Below are positions 16,495 to 24,971 of a DNA stretch of 36,570 nucleotides, piece after piece. The notes under the pieces were generated by a model. It was not told the origin of the DNA and made no database searches. It saw nothing but the letters and a program-made list of their open reading frames with translations. Within the stretch, counting starts at the first letter, position 1, and each line of letters begins with the position of its first letter. This stretch comes from an uncultured Lachnospiraceae bacterium (GTDB lineage: Bacteria > Bacillota > Clostridia > Lachnospirales > Lachnospiraceae), in the NCBI GenBank assembly GCA_910578845.1, contig CAJTSL010000002.1, positions 1 through 36,570 on the forward strand, in the 5' to 3' direction. The position numbers and the translations under genes are program-made.

Positions 16495-17874
16495 ATGGAT
16501 TTTATTGGTGGCATATTTGATACAATTAGCCAGGCTTTGAAAGATCTGGCGAAGGCTATCGGTGATTTTTTATTCGGCGATGATAAGGAGGAGGGTCAGG
16601 AAGAATGGAAGAAAGAGGAGGTAGTCACAGAAATAATGGGGCATGAGGGCATGGAAACGGAGCCGCCGGTTATAAGTGCCCGCGTGAGATGTACTTGCTG
16701 TATAGACCCGGTTAGTGAAGTGTATGTATTTCCCAGGCAAAATAATAACGTATCCCAGGCGAAGAAACAGCAGTTAAATCATAAAGACACAACCCTTATG
16801 CCGCCCGTCTTTAGCGGTTGTACCAATACACCGGGAAATGTCTGCACAGTAAAAATATTGGATGATATCTGGTTTGCGCCTGACGAGAGCATAGAGGTTG
16901 GGGATGGATATGCTTTAAACGAAGAGATGTCTTATATGGTATGTTTAACAGGGGTTGGGATGATTTACCTATCAGATTCGGGGCAAGTGATAGAAAGTAT
17001 GGAGGATAGGCTGGTAGATGAGCTTCTTAACCGTATTATCAATAAAGAAGCGTTTAGGAAAATGGGGTGGAGCGATGAGTTTACAAATGTATACGGGGAA
17101 GATGTCTTTGAGGAATTGAAAAGGTGCATGAAAAAATACGGGATTATTAATTCTGTCAGCATTGCGATGTTCTTGGCAACCTTGAATGTGGAAAGCGGAA
17201 GAGGAGAGTACAGGCTCGAATATGGCGGGGCGGATGAGAGCAGATACTTTAAGGTGGTGGTTAATTATAGCGGAGATGTCAGAGGCGCCGGTTTAATTCA
17301 GCTTACGGGAGGCGACCAGAAAGCTTTCTTAAAAGATATCTCGAAAGGATTGTCTGATGACGACCCTATGAAAGCGACTGTTGACGCATACATCAATGGA
17401 TATTCCACCGATGGCAGAGACAATACATATAAAGATGCCAATGGACGGACAGCAGCAGAATTCATTGCAGACGAATACTCCGTAGAGTCGGCTGCCTGGT
17501 ATTGGGGAGGTCAGGAGAAGATAAATAAAGGAGGCGGAGACACAGAAAGCTTAAATGATTTTGCAGTTGAACATGCGGATGACAATCAACATAATACGTT
17601 TGCCGCGACACAAATGGCAGTGAACGGAACGCCTTATTCGGGCGCTGCGCTGGATCGGTTCAGTACAAGTGAGAAGGATTGTGAAATAAAGTCAGATAGT
17701 GGTTGTACAGAGCAGCATACAGGGAATTATCATACAGGCTATTGCTTTACGCTTGAGGAGGGACCGGGCGATAACAGGCATGACTATGGGCCAAGAGACT
17801 GGGAGAAGAGAGAAACGGCTTATAAGAATGCGGATAATTATATCAAGCAGAATGAAGAATCTTCCAAAGATTAG
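16495..17874 (+). CDS. PAAR-like protein with GH19-like lysozyme/chitinase domain: candidate effector
   Basis: The protein has 459 residues; ATG 16495 follows AAGGGAGG. Residues 1-30 are amphipathic/hydrophobic (FIGGIFDTISQALKDLAKAI), a possible chaperone-binding or translocation helix. Residues ~60-165 form the cysteine-rich PAAR-like head: VRCTCCIDPVSEVYVF, VFSGCTNTPGNVC, then VGDGYALNEEMSYMVCLTGV and GMIYLSDSGQ, matching the order in the other two effectors. Residues ~210-440 resemble glycoside hydrolase family 19: FLATLNVESGRG with likely catalytic Glu233, VRGAGLIQLTGG (compare the family's RGRGxxQLTG), then ESAAWYWGGQ. It is expected to cleave the glycan backbone of peptidoglycan. The next gene encodes a lipoprotein, a natural immunity candidate. 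The gene is intact. Confidence 0.88.
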   Translation: MDFIGGIFDTISQALKDLAKAIGDFLFGDDKEEGQEEWKKEEVVTEIMGHEGMETEPPVISARVRCTCCIDPVSEVYVFPRQNNNVSQAKKQQLNHKDTTLMPPVFSGCTNTPGNVCTVKILDDIWFAPDESIEVGDGYALNEEMSYMVCLTGVGMIYLSDSGQVIESMEDRLVDELLNRIINKEAFRKMGWSDEFTNVYGEDVFEELKRCMKKYGIINSVSIAMFLATLNVESGRGEYRLEYGGADESRYFKVVVNYSGDVRGAGLIQLTGGDQKAFLKDISKGLSDDDPMKATVDAYINGYSTDGRDNTYKDANGRTAAEFIADEYSVESAAWYWGGQEKINKGGGDTESLNDFAVEHADDNQHNTFAATQMAVNGTPYSGAALDRFSTSEKDCEIKSDSGCTEQHTGNYHTGYCFTLEEGPGDNRHDYGPRDWEKRETAYKNADNYIKQNEESSKD

Positions 17875-17893
17875 ACGGAAAGGAGAATGGAAT

Positions 17894-19849
17894 ATGAATC
17901 AGGAGAGCTTAAAGAGAAGTCTGTATTTGAAAATACTTCCAGGTATATTTATTCTGCTTTCCTTGGGGGCTTTGACAGGCTGCGCTGAGCAGAAAGAGCA
18001 GAGTAATGCGATAACAATAGGCCTGAAGGATGAAAAAGAGATCAGCAACGGACTGATTGAGGATAAGGAATTAGAAGAAAATAGTCTGAGAGCGTCAGAA
18101 TTATATCAAGAGTACAGTAGCAAACTACAGGAAATTGATCAGAAACGCGAAGAATGCAGTATTTTAAACAACAAAGGATGGGAATACGCGAAAGACGGTT
18201 ACTGCGAACTCATAACGGAAACGATGTTCGGCATGTGTGAAGGCAATAACTATAATTGGTGGAAAGATGAGTTAAATAGGATGAATGGGATTCTGGCGGC
18301 GGAGGAAACTACCGACGAAGGAGGCAGCAGTGGATTCGGGATGCGGATTGCCGTCGCTGAGAAAGAAGAAATATGGGAATATGGCTATTTTGAATATGAA
18401 CATCCTGGAATGATCTATATAACCTGTCGGAGACCGGCAGGAAAAGAAGAGGATGTGGCAGAGTATCAAGTTTGCGAAGAAGTGTTATATCATGGCAAGG
18501 TCTCTAAAGACTCACCGGAGGATTGTGCGGAATGGGAGAAAAGGCTGAGCGGATATGAGGAGAAAATGAATGGGGAAACCATAGAATATTGCGTGATGGA
18601 CGGACATATCTACCAAATTGACAGGGAACAGGAACAGTTCCTGGATATGGCCGGGCAGGTACCGGAATATATGGCAAAGTGGCTGAAGCGGGAAAAGGAG
18701 AGAGTTTACTATGCTATGAAAGTAACTTCAGAAGCTGTTGAGAAAGCAAAAGCGCTTTTGCCGGCAGGATATTCTTTGCAAGATGAGGGGGGTATAGCGG
18801 TCTGCGATTTGAACCATGACGGGATGGACGATTATGTAGTGAGCGCTCTCTGCTCAGCGGATTCATCGTCGGAAATAATGTATATGCAGCCGGAAGACCT
18901 GTTCTTGTTTCTTTCCGATGGGGACGGGGATTATAAGGAGAAAACATTGGTAAACGGCAGGATTTGCTGTTATAGGCTGGAATTTGTGGCGGATGGGATG
19001 CTTTTATGTGAAAACATAATGGAAATTTATAATTATGGGGATCCGCTAAAGATTGACTATTTCTTTTTTGATGCGGAGAAGGAAGATTTTTACATTGATA
19101 AGGTTTATCAATGTAAAAGAGGCATGAAAGTGCTGATGGAAGAGAAGCAATCGATAGGAGATTTTCCTGTAGGGGAATACTATGGCGGAATGGAACATGA
19201 AGCCGGCAGCGGATGGGAGACGGTTCCAAGCGAAACGATTCATTTTGCAAATGGAAAGGATGTTGTGTTGGAAGACGATGTCATTTATCGAAACGCCAAT
19301 GAGGAAATTGCAAAAAAGGTAAATGATAGCGCGTATGAAGTAAAAGCAGCGATCGCCGATAGGCTGATGAAAGAGTTTGAGGAAGACATTACGATTAGGT
19401 CTGATGTCAATTATCTTGGCTCATCTGTTTATAGCGGATATATGGTAGGCACAGTATGGGAAAGCAGTGGTTCCATAGATTTCCATGTACCGCTCATAAT
19501 GGATTTAAACAGTGGGGAAGTCCTGGATATCACAGAATTAATGGCGAAGACGGATATGGTGAAGGTGTGCCAAAAGGGAATGAAAGACAAATACCGTAAT
19601 GAACTTTCAGGTGAGGAGGCGGAGAGAGGGATCCGTTTAATCGAAACAGAGTATGAAAGAGCGATAAGAGTCACACAGTCCAAAGAGCTTATCTTGGCTG
19701 AAGAAAACAATTGGGTTTATTTCGAGGTAATAGCTTGTGGATTACGGGTAGTGGGAGAAGATGATGCTGGTCCCGTTCAATTCGTGCTGGACAAAGAATA
19801 CTTTATAGACACTCCCTTATGGCAATACATGGAACCGAATCTTCCATGA
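17894..19849 (+). CDS. Large lipoprotein with DUF3298-like C-terminus, candidate immunity to the GH19-like effector
   Basis: The protein is 651 residues from ATG 17894 (AGGAGA upstream). The signal peptide is followed by the lipobox LSLGALTGC, giving Cys30 as the lipidated residue, so the mature protein is tethered on the outer face of the membrane. Around residue ~305 there is an FG-GAP/EF-like repeat, GGIAVCDLNHDGMDDYVVSA. The last ~200 residues look like a DUF4163/DUF3298 pair: GYMVGTVWESSGSIDFHVPL, SGEVLDITELM, then VQFVLDKEYFI. Such domains occur in RsiV-like anti-sigma factors that bind lysozyme, which makes a lysozyme-type effector neighbour suggestive. It starts 19 bases after the GH19-like gene. 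Immunity is inferred from topology, location and domain type. It is very large for an immunity protein. Confidence 0.75.
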   Translation: MNQESLKRSLYLKILPGIFILLSLGALTGCAEQKEQSNAITIGLKDEKEISNGLIEDKELEENSLRASELYQEYSSKLQEIDQKREECSILNNKGWEYAKDGYCELITETMFGMCEGNNYNWWKDELNRMNGILAAEETTDEGGSSGFGMRIAVAEKEEIWEYGYFEYEHPGMIYITCRRPAGKEEDVAEYQVCEEVLYHGKVSKDSPEDCAEWEKRLSGYEEKMNGETIEYCVMDGHIYQIDREQEQFLDMAGQVPEYMAKWLKREKERVYYAMKVTSEAVEKAKALLPAGYSLQDEGGIAVCDLNHDGMDDYVVSALCSADSSSEIMYMQPEDLFLFLSDGDGDYKEKTLVNGRICCYRLEFVADGMLLCENIMEIYNYGDPLKIDYFFFDAEKEDFYIDKVYQCKRGMKVLMEEKQSIGDFPVGEYYGGMEHEAGSGWETVPSETIHFANGKDVVLEDDVIYRNANEEIAKKVNDSAYEVKAAIADRLMKEFEEDITIRSDVNYLGSSVYSGYMVGTVWESSGSIDFHVPLIMDLNSGEVLDITELMAKTDMVKVCQKGMKDKYRNELSGEEAERGIRLIETEYERAIRVTQSKELILAEENNWVYFEVIACGLRVVGEDDAGPVQFVLDKEYFIDTPLWQYMEPNLP

Positions 19850-19932
19850 AGCGGGGATGCCACAGTCCATTGTTAGAAGACAGGATAAGAGAAGAGAGCA
19901 GAATGAGAGAAGATAGGGAAGGGACATAGCAT

Positions 19933-20472
19933 ATGGAACATTATGAAATGGAACGAATTGCGCCCATGAAGATTGCCATAGAAGAAAAGGCAAATGCGCT
20001 GATCAGTGACCGGATGAAAGAAATTGAAAAACTCTTAGCTGACAATACGGATAATATACAAAGCGATTTGGAAGCGGCATTGAAAGGGATGGCAGGAAAC
20101 CGGGTCACTGGCAGCTTGGTCATATCTTTCTTACGCAGCAGTTATATATCGCGCAGCCATGAGTTCTATATTGCTTATTATGAAGATATTCCTTTTGTAG
20201 AAGAAGATCCTGACTGTATATCTATGAATTTCCGGCCTATATTGAAGGGAATGGAAGAAGACCTTCGGGAGATTGATGATAATTTACAGAAGAATTTTAT
20301 CCGTGTCTTCGCAGGAGAAAAAGAAGAGATCCATAGATGGTACATGGAGCGGGTCTATATCAGCTTAGGAAACATATTGAAAATGGCAGTGGGCAAGATA
20401 GAGGGAAATGGGAAGATCCCGGTATGCTATGGGGGTTATATGGAGGAACTGGGGATAATCGGAACCATATGA
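19933..20472 (+). CDS. Helix-rich protein of unknown function, paralog of 2838-3383
   Basis: The protein has 179 residues; ATG 19933 with a GAAGGGA site upstream. The N-terminal ~60 residues form a charged helix (IEEKANALISDRMKEIEKLL). The middle segment GSLVISFLRSSYISRSHEFYI and the closing GGYMEELGIIGTI align with the protein at 2838-3383. No signal peptide or membrane segment. The second copy of this family again lies beside a DcrB/VgrG pair, this time upstream of it. Function unknown; co-occurrence suggests an adaptor or baseplate-type component that travels with spike genes. Confidence 0.7.
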   Translation: MEHYEMERIAPMKIAIEEKANALISDRMKEIEKLLADNTDNIQSDLEAALKGMAGNRVTGSLVISFLRSSYISRSHEFYIAYYEDIPFVEEDPDCISMNFRPILKGMEEDLREIDDNLQKNFIRVFAGEKEEIHRWYMERVYISLGNILKMAVGKIEGNGKIPVCYGGYMEELGIIGTI

Positions 20473-20545
20473 CAAATTTTCACTCGTGATTTGTGCCTGC
20501 GCGCTGTTTGACGTAAATTTATTAAGCGCAGAAACGGAGGTAAAT

Positions 20546-21058
20546 ATGAAATATTTCATCGTAGGGGTAGATGAAAATTATGTAGCGCCAATGCCTCTTG
20601 GCTGGTTTGGGGTAATCGATAAGAAAACGTTAAGCATTCATAAAGCGCATCAAATAGCAAGACATTTATTGTTCCCGGTAGCAAGCCATATGCAGATGGT
20701 TTTTACGGATGTTTTGACAACGCCATGTTTTATGGTCAGTGGAACGGTAAAAGACGTCATACGGAAATATGACCCGTTTATCTTCTTTGTAAGAGTCATA
20801 TTATTGGATCAGGAACGGAAAAAAAGCATGGCGTATTATATACCGTACCTTAATAGGATAGGGTATGCCTCCCGAAAAGATGCGGATAAAGAAAATGGGA
20901 AATGCCTGATGGTCAATAAGGAAAGCGTGAAGGAGAAAATCATTCTGGAAATAACAGATGGCAATCATTCTTATGTCATCATGCGCATGGATTTAGTAGA
21001 GAGCATTCTCAGAAGGCAGGCAACCGGGATTGGGCTACGGGAGGTGCAGATAGGTTGA
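20546..21058 (+). CDS. Unrecognised 170-residue protein between spike cassettes
   Basis: ATG 20546 follows GGAGG; the in-frame start 60 bases upstream lacks a ribosome site and is rejected. The sequence is MKYFIVGVDENYVAPMPLGW at the start, with a central FVRVILLDQERKKSMAYYIP and a C-terminal HSYVIMRMDLVESILRRQATG. No signal or membrane segment. The MKYFIV-type opening and a DxERxxSMAYYIPxL segment remind me of small cytoplasmic proteins found in polymorphic toxin loci, but I cannot assign a family. It could equally be a structural accessory of the apparatus. It sits between the helix-rich paralog and DcrB-3. Confidence 0.65.
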   Translation: MKYFIVGVDENYVAPMPLGWFGVIDKKTLSIHKAHQIARHLLFPVASHMQMVFTDVLTTPCFMVSGTVKDVIRKYDPFIFFVRVILLDQERKKSMAYYIPYLNRIGYASRKDADKENGKCLMVNKESVKEKIILEITDGNHSYVIMRMDLVESILRRQATGIGLREVQIG

Positions 21059-21131
21059 AAAATCATGCTGATTAGTATAAAAGTGTTCTAAGAAAAATGG
21101 CAAAAGATGTGGAAAGGACTTGGTTAATGAT

Positions 21132-21698
21132 ATGGGGTATTTGGATGATCTGATATTAGAAAAACGGGAGCAGATGAAAAGGGAAAACTATACAACTTTA
21201 GAGGAAGGGATGTATCTGGATGGGAAAATCGTCTATTTTGACAGACGGGAGCTTTTAGGCGCGTTTTCCATCATGCTGCCGGATTCATGGAAACAGATGC
21301 CTATAGAATATGCACGGATTAAATATCCGTCAGAATTTAGGCCAAAAGTCATTTTGACGACAGCAGACCTCAGCGTAAATTTAGGATTTACTGCATTTTC
21401 AAAAGAAGTGCACTGTGATGACATAGAGAAACTGGCAGAGCGGACCAGGTCGGTGATACATAGGTCTTATCCAAACTATATCTTGTATGCATGTGAGACT
21501 CTGCCGGAGATAAAAGGCTGTTGGTTTTCTTTCCGGAGCCATGCAATGGACAGCGACCTTTATAATATGATGTTGATTGTGCCGGTCGGGAAAAAGGTTG
21601 TACAGGGAAGCTTTAATTGCCCATATAAAGACTACCTTAACTGGAAAAAAGCAGTTTTGGAAATATGGAAATCTATAAAAGAAGCGAAAGGAGCATAA
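21132..21698 (+). CDS. DUF1795/DcrB-like small protein 3 (candidate chaperone)
   Basis: The protein has 188 residues. I chose ATG 21132 because the protein then aligns residue for residue with the N-terminus of the paralog at 10091-10672 (28 residues from Met to the shared GMY). A TTG at 21120, closer to the GGAAAGGA site, would add four residues and cannot be excluded. Shared motifs are YPSEFRPKVILTTADLSVNL, GCWFSFRSHAMDSDLYNMML and VVQGSFNCPYKDYLNWKKAV. Cytoplasmic. It lies three bases before vgrG-3, the tightest DcrB-VgrG pair in the window. Its likely client is VgrG-3/VgrG-4 or the adjacent PAAR-like effector. Confidence 0.85.
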   Translation: MGYLDDLILEKREQMKRENYTTLEEGMYLDGKIVYFDRRELLGAFSIMLPDSWKQMPIEYARIKYPSEFRPKVILTTADLSVNLGFTAFSKEVHCDDIEKLAERTRSVIHRSYPNYILYACETLPEIKGCWFSFRSHAMDSDLYNMMLIVPVGKKVVQGSFNCPYKDYLNWKKAVLEIWKSIKEAKGA

Positions 21699-21701
21699 GA
21701 G

Positions 21702-23096
21702 ATGAGAGCAGTTAAATTAGAAGTCAATCCTTTTACATTCATTAGCATTTTGGAATTAAAATGTACGAAGGAACTGAACCAGCATGGAGTGATTAGGATT
21801 ACAGGAATTATCGAGCAGGAAAACGGACATGAGTATATGAGCATGGCATCTGCGGAAACTTGGGTAAACGTTTATGCAATATCCGAGAATGGGGAAAGGC
21901 GGCGTTACTTTGCCGGTATCTTGACAGGAATGTGGATGAAGATAGAAGGACAAGTTTATGTCCTTACAATTGAAGTGAATACGGGAAGCTTTCTTTTAGA
22001 TATCAGGCCACATACACGTTCTTTCCAGAATCCAGGGTTCTTATATCCGGATGTGATACATACCTGTTTAGAAGAAGAAAAAGGGAGCTGCACTGTAGAG
22101 AGTAAAAACAATGAGCCTATCGGAAAATTTCTATTACAATATCAGGAAAGCGACTGGCAATTCATGAAGCGGCTGGCATCTTATGCCGGGACGGTGCTCA
22201 TCCCCGCAGACCATACGGCAGAGAGGAACGTATATTTTGGGTATAAGGAACAGTCCGTCATAGAGAAATTGGAATCAAATAGTTATCAAATGGAACAGGA
22301 CTACGAGGCATATGAGAAAAAGAAAGCAGCAGGAACGTCAGGCTTACGGTTGGCGGATTTTGTGAGCTATGTTGTCCAAAGCAGGGAGATTTATGATCTT
22401 GGGGCGACTGTACAATTCGAAGGCAGGAATTTTGTAATAGGTAAGATTAGCAGTTGGCTAAAAGGACAGGAACTTTATCATGAATATCATTTGCTGACCA
22501 AAGAAAATGCTAATTTAGCGCCGATTTATAACAGCGGCTTAAAAGGGATTTCATTAATTGCGTCTGTGACATCGGTGGAAAAGACAATGGTAACGGTTCA
22601 GATAGCAGAGGATGAAAACAAAACCGGATGTGGGAGCCGCCTTTTTGATTATGCAACGGTATACTCAACGCCGGACGGAACAGGATGGTATTGTATGCCG
22701 GAGATAGGAGATATGGTCAGGATAGTAATGCCGGACTGCATAGAAGAGCATGCCTATGTAGCGAGCAGCATTCATCTTGGCGCGGCGGGAGGAAGGACAA
22801 ACCCAGATGAAAAGTCATGGAAGAATAGACAGAATAAAGAGATATTGTTTACGCCGGGCGCTATTATCCTTACGAACAATAATGGGCTGACACTCGAATT
22901 GTCAGACCAGGAAGGCATCAAAGCCATCAGCAATAAGAACATTATGTTAAAGGCGGACGGAGACATTCGGATCACAAGCCAGGATGCCGGGATCAACATA
23001 GCCGCGCAGACAGCCGTATCAATGCAGCAGGGAGCAGCTAAAGTAGAGATAAAGGATGATATTAATATTAGTGGCGGCAAGATTTATATGAATTAG
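21702..23096 (+). CDS. VgrG-like spike protein 3
   Basis: The intact 464-residue protein has an ATG at 21702 after AAAGGAG. The GpD-like base carries FLLQYQESDWQFMKRL. The gp5/OB domain has GISLIASVTSVEKTMVTVQI, YATVYSTPDGTGWYCMPEIG and HAYVASSIHLG. The needle is a short set of beta repeats ending VEIKDDINISGGKIYMN. It is the same class as VgrG-1 (short, no C-terminal extension) and closest in its N-terminal third to the broken VgrG-2 (LEVNPFTFISILEL versus LDPFEFISYLEF). It is followed only 17 bases later by a second, longer vgrG, so the spike may be a heterotrimer or the two may be alternative tips. Confidence 0.9.
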   Translation: MRAVKLEVNPFTFISILELKCTKELNQHGVIRITGIIEQENGHEYMSMASAETWVNVYAISENGERRRYFAGILTGMWMKIEGQVYVLTIEVNTGSFLLDIRPHTRSFQNPGFLYPDVIHTCLEEEKGSCTVESKNNEPIGKFLLQYQESDWQFMKRLASYAGTVLIPADHTAERNVYFGYKEQSVIEKLESNSYQMEQDYEAYEKKKAAGTSGLRLADFVSYVVQSREIYDLGATVQFEGRNFVIGKISSWLKGQELYHEYHLLTKENANLAPIYNSGLKGISLIASVTSVEKTMVTVQIAEDENKTGCGSRLFDYATVYSTPDGTGWYCMPEIGDMVRIVMPDCIEEHAYVASSIHLGAAGGRTNPDEKSWKNRQNKEILFTPGAIILTNNNGLTLELSDQEGIKAISNKNIMLKADGDIRITSQDAGINIAAQTAVSMQQGAAKVEIKDDINISGGKIYMN

Positions 23097-23113
23097 GGAG
23101 GGTGGTTAAAAGA

Positions 23114-24826
23114 ATGAAAGACTATAAGATAAGTAATGAGCAGCTAATAATGAAAACAACGCTTCCGTTCCAAACAATAGAGAAAATGGAAATCCGTCAT
23201 GATATCAATGCACATGTGAGCATAAAAATGCGCGTTATAGTTAATGAAGAAGACCATCAGGAAATCCTTTCCAGAGATTGGTCTGATGCTAACATAACTG
23301 TGCTTAGAAAGGGAGAAGAAGGCTTGCCGCTTTTTGCCGGGAGTATAGAACGGCTAGTAGGCCATAAGGAAAACCAGTTGCTCATTATGGAGGTTTTTGG
23401 TATCGGGGAGACGATAAGGCTAGATAGAAGGAAAAAGAGACAGTCATTCCAAAATATAGAAATGACATATAAACAGGTGGCACGAAAAGTAATAGAAGGC
23501 TATCAGGAAGTGGGGCTTATTTGGGATATCAGTGGCGATAAAGAAATTGGCGCTCCGCTTATTCAATATGACGAAACAGATTGGGAATTCCTGATACGGC
23601 TATGCAGCCATTTCCATGAGGCGGTTGTTGCGGACTTACAGACTGGAAAACCGGGATTTCATTTTGGAATGCACACGGGAGAGGTGCAAAATGGAGAGGA
23701 TATAGAAATTTTAGGGAGAGGATTTGACAATATTTATTATCACAATGGATGCTACGAGAGTGGCATGCCCAGATCTCAGGCCTTATATATACAGATAAAG
23801 TCGAAAGAAAATTGGCAAATGGGAGATTTTTGGCTTGATGAAGGGAAAAAGTACCAAATCTATAGTAAGAGAGTTTTATTTGAGAATGGGGAACTTTTCT
23901 TCGAATATCAATTAGGAATGAGAGGGATGTTCTATTCCAAAACAATATATAATAATGATCTGGCTGGAATTAGGCTAGAAGGGGTTATTAGGAAGACGGA
24001 AGAAGAAAGCGTCTACCTTCAGCTTGACATTGATGAGGAGGAACGCGCTGACTATCCGTGGGCATGGGCGCCGGAAACGAATAATTTATCATATTGTATG
24101 CCAGAGGCTGGAACAAAGGCTGTATTGTATCTGCCCGCGCAGGAAGAAAAAGACGGGAAAGTGATTCTGGCAACGGTACATAATGGTAGCAATGAAAGAT
24201 ATACAGACGTGCAAAAGAGGGAATTCGCCACGATACATCATAAGAAAATAGGATTATACCCGGACAAGCTATTTGCGGAAGGAACAGATGGGAACGTGTC
24301 TGTTTGCATGGAAGATAAGTCGGGAATCAATATAAAAAGCAATACGGGTATTTCTTTGCTGGCGAAAGAAGAAGTCTTATTGACGGGCAGGAATATCAAA
24401 GCATTTACGCCCACAGAGCTGGCATGCAAGACAGGAGAATCTAATATCGAGCTTTGCCGGGATATCAATTTATATGCTCCCGGAGGAGTAAAAACAGTGG
24501 GGACAGGTGCTACAGTGAAAAAAGCGAAAGAGCCGGAGGTAGAGAAAACTACAGGAAAACAAGAGATAGAATATTGGCAAACGGCTTTTTCTGCGGTATC
24601 GGCAATCCCAAGCGTAGATTTGGGAAAAGTTGAAGGACAGGAGAGCATGATGGATTTGTTTGCCTGCGGAGGGATTCCTAAAGTGGCTAGCGGGGCATCA
24701 GCAGTTGCATTATCAGAAGTAATGGACGGACGAAAAGAAAGCGAATGTTCTTTCCCCAATGTCTTCAAATCTATGAACAATTATACGGTGAAAGGCGCAT
24801 ACGCGCTGCCCGCGGAAAAATCGTGA
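23114..24826 (+). CDS. VgrG-like spike protein 4 with C-terminal extension
   Basis: The protein is 570 residues from ATG 23114, with GGGAGGGTGG just upstream. The GpD-like part contains IQYDETDWEFLIRL. The gp5/OB part is more divergent (GIRLEGVIRKTEEESVYLQL, then WAPETNNLSYCMPEAG). The needle repeats include INIKSNTGISLLAKEEVLLT. After the needle there is a ~90-residue tail beginning near VKKAKEPEVEKTTGKQ, containing LFACGGIPKVASGASAVAL and ECSFPNVFKSM. A related tail is found at the end of the VgrG-2 pseudogene but not in VgrG-1 or VgrG-3. The tail is a candidate docking site for the PAAR-like protein encoded next. Intact. Confidence 0.88.
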   Translation: MKDYKISNEQLIMKTTLPFQTIEKMEIRHDINAHVSIKMRVIVNEEDHQEILSRDWSDANITVLRKGEEGLPLFAGSIERLVGHKENQLLIMEVFGIGETIRLDRRKKRQSFQNIEMTYKQVARKVIEGYQEVGLIWDISGDKEIGAPLIQYDETDWEFLIRLCSHFHEAVVADLQTGKPGFHFGMHTGEVQNGEDIEILGRGFDNIYYHNGCYESGMPRSQALYIQIKSKENWQMGDFWLDEGKKYQIYSKRVLFENGELFFEYQLGMRGMFYSKTIYNNDLAGIRLEGVIRKTEEESVYLQLDIDEEERADYPWAWAPETNNLSYCMPEAGTKAVLYLPAQEEKDGKVILATVHNGSNERYTDVQKREFATIHHKKIGLYPDKLFAEGTDGNVSVCMEDKSGINIKSNTGISLLAKEEVLLTGRNIKAFTPTELACKTGESNIELCRDINLYAPGGVKTVGTGATVKKAKEPEVEKTTGKQEIEYWQTAFSAVSAIPSVDLGKVEGQESMMDLFACGGIPKVASGASAVALSEVMDGRKESECSFPNVFKSMNNYTVKGAYALPAEKS

Positions 24827-24971
24827 GGATAGAGCTGGACAGGTTTTTATACGGATGTTAATGGAAAAATGGGGATGCAAAGATAGGTAAAGATGTGCCG
24901 GGAAGAATAAGGATGAAGGAAGCAGGGGATATGAGAAAGAGCAAAATGTAAGTAAAGGAGAGAGAAGAAGC

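Noticed and set aside
20472..20531. Riboswitch-like hairpins before the 170-residue gene (CTGCGC 20497-20502 with GCGCAG 20526-20531)
   Set aside because: Stems are short with a 23-base loop and no known aptamer features.
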